The position numbers were made by a program, and so were the translations under genes. A stretch of 44,552 nt of DNA from Lachnospiraceae bacterium (lineage in GTDB: Bacteria > Bacillota > Clostridia > Lachnospirales > Lachnospiraceae). The notes under the pieces are model-generated. The model worked only from the letters and a program-made list of their open reading frames with translations. It searched no databases and was not told where the DNA came from. Positions within the stretch are counted from its first letter, which is position 1. Every line of letters starts with the position of its first letter. Where the stretch lies: assembly GCA_004556655.1 (NCBI GenBank), contig SFGF01000055.1, positions 1 through 44,552 of the forward strand, written 5' to 3'. Below, in pieces: positions 41,882-44,552 of the stretch.

Positions 41882-42667
41882 ATGGCAAAATTTGTTACAA
41901 TTGGTGAAAGAATTCACTGTATTTCCCCGGTAATCCGCAGAGCTATGGACGAGCGTGATCCTGAACCGATCCTGAAACGTGCAAAAGAGCAGCTGGATGC
42001 AGGTGCTACTTATTTGGATCTGAATATTGGACCAGCTGAAAATGATGGTGAAGATCTGATGAAATGGGCAGTTAAACTGCTTCAGGAAAACTTCGATAAT
42101 GTACCTCTGGCACTGGATACAGCAAATAAAAAAGCGATTGAAGCTGGTATTTCTGTATACAACAGAAGCAAAGGCAAACCGATTGTTAACTCTGCTGATG
42201 CAGGCGGAAGAATTGAAAACATTGACCTTGCTGCAGCTAATGATGCAATCGTTATCGCTCTTTGCTCTGCAGAAGGTATTGCTGCTGACAATGATGAGCG
42301 TATGATGCACTGCCAGAATATGCTGGAAAGAGGTATGATGCTCGGTATGGAACCAACAGATCTGTGGTTCGATCCTCTGTTCCTGGTTGTAAAAGGTATG
42401 CAGGATAAACAGATGGAAGTACTGGAAGCTATCAAGATGTTCAGCGATATGGGTCTGAATTCTACAGGTGGTCTGTCTAATAACTCCAATGGTATGCCAA
42501 AGAATATTCGTCCGATCATGGATTCCGCACTGGTTGCTATGGCTATGATGCAGGGTCTTACATCTGCAATCGTTAACCCATGTGACCTTCGTCTGATGGA
42601 AACGATTAAATCCTGTGACGTATTCAAAAACAATACCCTGTACGCAGATTCTTATCTTGAACTGTAA
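41882..42667 (+). CDS. acsE: 5-methyltetrahydrofolate:corrinoid/iron-sulfur protein methyltransferase
   Basis: 261-residue pterin-binding TIM-barrel enzyme (Moorella AcsE has 262) that moves the methyl group from methyl-THF to CFeSP, linking the methyl and carbonyl branches. GERIHCISPVIRRAMDERD, ATYLDLNIGPAENDGEDLMKWAV and TGGLSNNSNGMPKNIRP, with the folate-binding Asn, are diagnostic. An in-frame ATG at 41825 lacks a ribosome binding site; AAAGGAG at 41869-41875 selects ATG 41882. It is the last gene before the operon's terminator. Confidence 0.96.
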   Translation: MAKFVTIGERIHCISPVIRRAMDERDPEPILKRAKEQLDAGATYLDLNIGPAENDGEDLMKWAVKLLQENFDNVPLALDTANKKAIEAGISVYNRSKGKPIVNSADAGGRIENIDLAAANDAIVIALCSAEGIAADNDERMMHCQNMLERGMMLGMEPTDLWFDPLFLVVKGMQDKQMEVLEAIKMFSDMGLNSTGGLSNNSNGMPKNIRPIMDSALVAMAMMQGLTSAIVNPCDLRLMETIKSCDVFKNNTLYADSYLEL

Positions 42668-42681
42668 TTTGTACAGTTATC

Positions 42682-42712
42682 ACCCCGGGGATATATTTCC
42701 CCGGGGTTTTTA
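42682..42712 (+). terminator. Terminator of the CODH/ACS operon
   Basis: ACCCCGGGG and CCCCGGGGT pair around ATATATTT, then TTTTTAT. Strong GC stem with a U-tract. Confidence 0.85.
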
Positions 42713-42754
42713 TGTATATTTGAAAGTACAATCAGAAATATCCTCCTGGTTCGC

Positions 42755-42783
42755 TTGAAAATAAAAACAGTATATATTATGAT
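42755..42783 (+). promoter_or_regulatory. Promoter of the [FeFe] hydrogenase gene
   Basis: TTGAAA (42755-42760), 17-base spacer, TATGAT (42778-42783). Confidence 0.7.
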
Positions 42784-42822
42784 ATGATTAGTTGCGGAAG
42801 AATAAACAACAGGAGGATAAAG

Positions 42823-44340
42823 ATGAGAGGTATTTATACATCGGTAAATGATATCCGAAAAAGAGTATTTGCGGAGATCGCGAGGCTTTCTTATGATTAC
42901 AGGGATGGTGATCTGTCTCAGATGGAACAGATTCCCTACAGGGTAATTCCAGGAGAAGTATCTACATACAGGGAAAGTGTGTTTCTGGAGAGAGCAATTG
43001 TAAAAGAAAGGATGCGTCTCGCCATGGGGCTTCCTTTACGAAAAGCGTCAGAGCATGCACCTGTGTCTATGGGAGCAGAAGAATGTGTGAAGCCTGAAAA
43101 GTATTATCAGCCCCCTCTGATCAACATCATCAAATTTGCCTGTCACGCATGCCCGGATAATGTGGTACGAGTTACGGATGCCTGCCAGGGATGTCTGGCA
43201 CATCCATGTAAAGAAGTGTGTCCGAAAAAAGCCATCAGTTTTGTGAACGGAAAATCCGTAATTGATCAGAGCAAATGCATCAAGTGCGGAAAATGTGTAA
43301 GTGTTTGTCCTTATAACGCAATTGTAAAGCAAGAACGTCCCTGTGCGAAAGCGTGTGGTATGAATGCGATTGGATCGGATGAATATGGGCGTGCAGAAAT
43401 TGATCAGGAAAAATGTGTATCCTGTGGCATGTGTCTGGCAAACTGTCCGTTTGGTGCGATCGCTGATAAAGCACAGATTTTTCAGACGATACAGGCGATC
43501 AAGAGTGATGTACCGGTATATGCAGCGATTGCGCCCGCAGTTGCAGGGCAGTTCGGACCAAAGCTGACACCGGGAAAAATTCGTTCTGCATTTCAGGCTC
43601 TGGGATTCGAAGATGTGGTAGAAGTAGCAATCGGTGCGGATCTTTGTACCATTGAAGAAGCTAAAGATTTTGTGGAAGAGGTACCGGAGAAACTTCCGTT
43701 TATGGCAACGTCCTGCTGTCCGGCATGGTCGATGATGGCGAAAAAGCTTTTTCCGGATTACAGCAATTGCATTTCCATGGCTTTGACACCTATGGTTTTG
43801 ACCGGACGGCTGATTAAGAAAAATCATCCGGGATGTAAGGTGGCGTTTATTGGTCCTTGTGCTGCTAAAAAACTGGAAGCCAGCAGAAAATCGATTCGCA
43901 GTGATATAGATTTTGTGTTGACTTTTGAAGAAGTTATGGGAATGTTTGAAGCAAAAGAAGTGGATTTCTCTAAACTTGAAGAGACGGATGCCATGCATGG
44001 AGCCAGCGGAGATGGTCGAGGATTTGCTGTGAGCGGCGGTGTGGCAAATGCTGTAGTGAATTGCATTAAGGAGATGTATCCGGAGCGTGAGATAAAGATT
44101 GAAAGCGCGGAAGGTCTTGCAAATTGTAAAAAACTTCTGACAATGGCGAAAGCCGGAAAATACAACGGATATCTTCTGGAAGGAATGGCATGCCCTGGTG
44201 GATGTGTAGCCGGCGCAGGTACTGTACAGCCTATTACGAAATCGACTGCAGCAGTAAATTTGCATAAAAAGGTGTCAACCAATGCACATGCACTGGAGAG
44301 TAATTATAAGGATTTACTTGAGGCACTTGAGGAAAAATAA
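42823..44340 (+). CDS. [FeFe] hydrogenase, group B type, with ferredoxin-like domains
   Basis: 505-residue iron-sulfur hydrogenase. Residues 107-210 hold many cysteines, including two classic ferredoxin motifs (CIKCGKCVSVCP, CVSCGMCLANCP), with more in CHACP, ACQGCLAHPC and CAKAC. The H-cluster motifs are L1 TSCCPAW (C298, C299), L2 IGPCAAKKLE (C346) and L3 EGMACPGGCVAGAG (C457, C461). GPC in L2 in place of MPC, PAW in place of PGW and CVAGAG in place of CxxGGG indicate the group B family, whose physiological role is unsettled; H2 oxidation or evolution with ferredoxin is likely. No NADH- or flavin-binding partner subunits are adjacent. AGGAGG precedes ATG 42823; the in-frame ATG at 42784 lies at the predicted -10 and was rejected. 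Confidence 0.92.
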   Translation: MRGIYTSVNDIRKRVFAEIARLSYDYRDGDLSQMEQIPYRVIPGEVSTYRESVFLERAIVKERMRLAMGLPLRKASEHAPVSMGAEECVKPEKYYQPPLINIIKFACHACPDNVVRVTDACQGCLAHPCKEVCPKKAISFVNGKSVIDQSKCIKCGKCVSVCPYNAIVKQERPCAKACGMNAIGSDEYGRAEIDQEKCVSCGMCLANCPFGAIADKAQIFQTIQAIKSDVPVYAAIAPAVAGQFGPKLTPGKIRSAFQALGFEDVVEVAIGADLCTIEEAKDFVEEVPEKLPFMATSCCPAWSMMAKKLFPDYSNCISMALTPMVLTGRLIKKNHPGCKVAFIGPCAAKKLEASRKSIRSDIDFVLTFEEVMGMFEAKEVDFSKLEETDAMHGASGDGRGFAVSGGVANAVVNCIKEMYPEREIKIESAEGLANCKKLLTMAKAGKYNGYLLEGMACPGGCVAGAGTVQPITKSTAAVNLHKKVSTNAHALESNYKDLLEALEEK

Positions 44341-44361
44341 CATAGTGTATAAATAAGTAAG

Positions 44362-44421
44362 AATATATCATTTCAAAGCTATCTTGTTTTTATTCGGATC
44401 TTTGAGATGATATATTTTTAT
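44362..44421 (+). terminator. Terminator after the hydrogenase gene
   Basis: A 17-bp stem, AATATATCATTTCAAAG (44362-44378) with CTTTGAGATGATATATT (44400-44416) including one G-U, then TTTTTA. Confidence 0.8.
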
Positions 44422-44505
44422 TCTGAAATGATGAAATTTGTTGTATCCCCTGAGGCAGGGTTGTTTCATGAAGAATAATTGATAATAATAAATACTGCAT
44501 TTTTA

Positions 44506-44552
44506 CGAGGGATAGGGAAGCTATACATATTTTCCATATCCCTCGACTTTTT
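44506..44552 (+). terminator. Hairpin with T tail at the window edge
   Basis: CGAGGGATA (44506-44514) pairs with TATCCCTCG (44537-44545), followed by ACTTTTT. It is about 165 bases beyond the hydrogenase gene, which already has a terminator. It may be a backup terminator or end a small RNA; the window ends here. Confidence 0.5.

Noticed and set aside
44461..44552. Small RNA gene at the window end
   Set aside because: TTGTTT-N17-AATAAT would start only about 10 bases before the hairpin. No convincing transcript body within the window.

Overview
The window looks like a chromosomal segment of an acetogenic, anaerobic Gram-positive Clostridia, most likely a Blautia-like Lachnospiraceae. The reasons are AAGGAGG-type ribosome binding sites throughout, a T-box-controlled pheST operon, a SpoIID-type sporulation protein, a Firmicutes-style 6S RNA, moderate-to-low GC, and a complete CODH/ACS (carbonyl branch of the Wood-Ljungdahl pathway) operon beside a [FeFe] hydrogenase. 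Genus is inferred, not proven.

Layout. 1-4.5 kb: thrC, a YihS-like sugar isomerase, 6S RNA and an aldose 1-epimerase. 4.6-7.1 kb: a SpoIID-domain protein and a YihY membrane protein. 7.1-11.7 kb: Phe T-box, pheS, pheT and a histidine phosphatase. 11.7-14.9 kb: a TraX-family membrane protein (minus), an ABM-domain protein, and a well expressed-looking pair of an IscU-like protein and a GGGtGRT protein. 14.9-17.8 kb: a small accessory islet with a minus-strand recombinase-like remnant, a DUF2971 gene with a 48-codon partner, a DDRR-repeat microprotein, two overlapping small genes, a lone holin and a DUF6512 protein. 18-25.5 kb: housekeeping genes (glmS-MATE, rplS, lepB-rbgA-rnhB, yraN-pgeF). 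25.46-25.74 kb: a gene-free element with inverted-repeat ends that folds on itself (MITE-like). 25.8-32.5 kb: a divergent PRPP synthetase (minus), DUF512-der-plsY-gpsA, and an aldo/keto reductase (minus).

32.8-42.7 kb is the main functional unit. One strong promoter (TTGAAT-N17-TATAAT) precedes a His-rich putative nickel-storage protein, CooT, CooC1, AcsA (CODH), CooC2, AcsB (acetyl-CoA synthase), AcsD, AcsC (corrinoid Fe-S protein) and AcsE (methyltransferase), ending at a strong terminator. Nickel-supply and insertion genes come first and the catalytic subunits follow. Together they reduce CO2 to CO, take the methyl group from methyl-tetrahydrofolate, and build acetyl-CoA. Four gene junctions carry stem-loops without U-tracts. 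No acsV lies in the cluster. Immediately downstream, under its own promoter, is a group-B-type [FeFe] hydrogenase.

The observations most worth following up are the N-terminally His-rich nickel protein with CooT, the IscU-like/GGGtGRT pair of unknown function, the inverted-repeat element at 25.5 kb, the DDRR-repeat microprotein, and the group-B hydrogenase next to the CODH/ACS operon.
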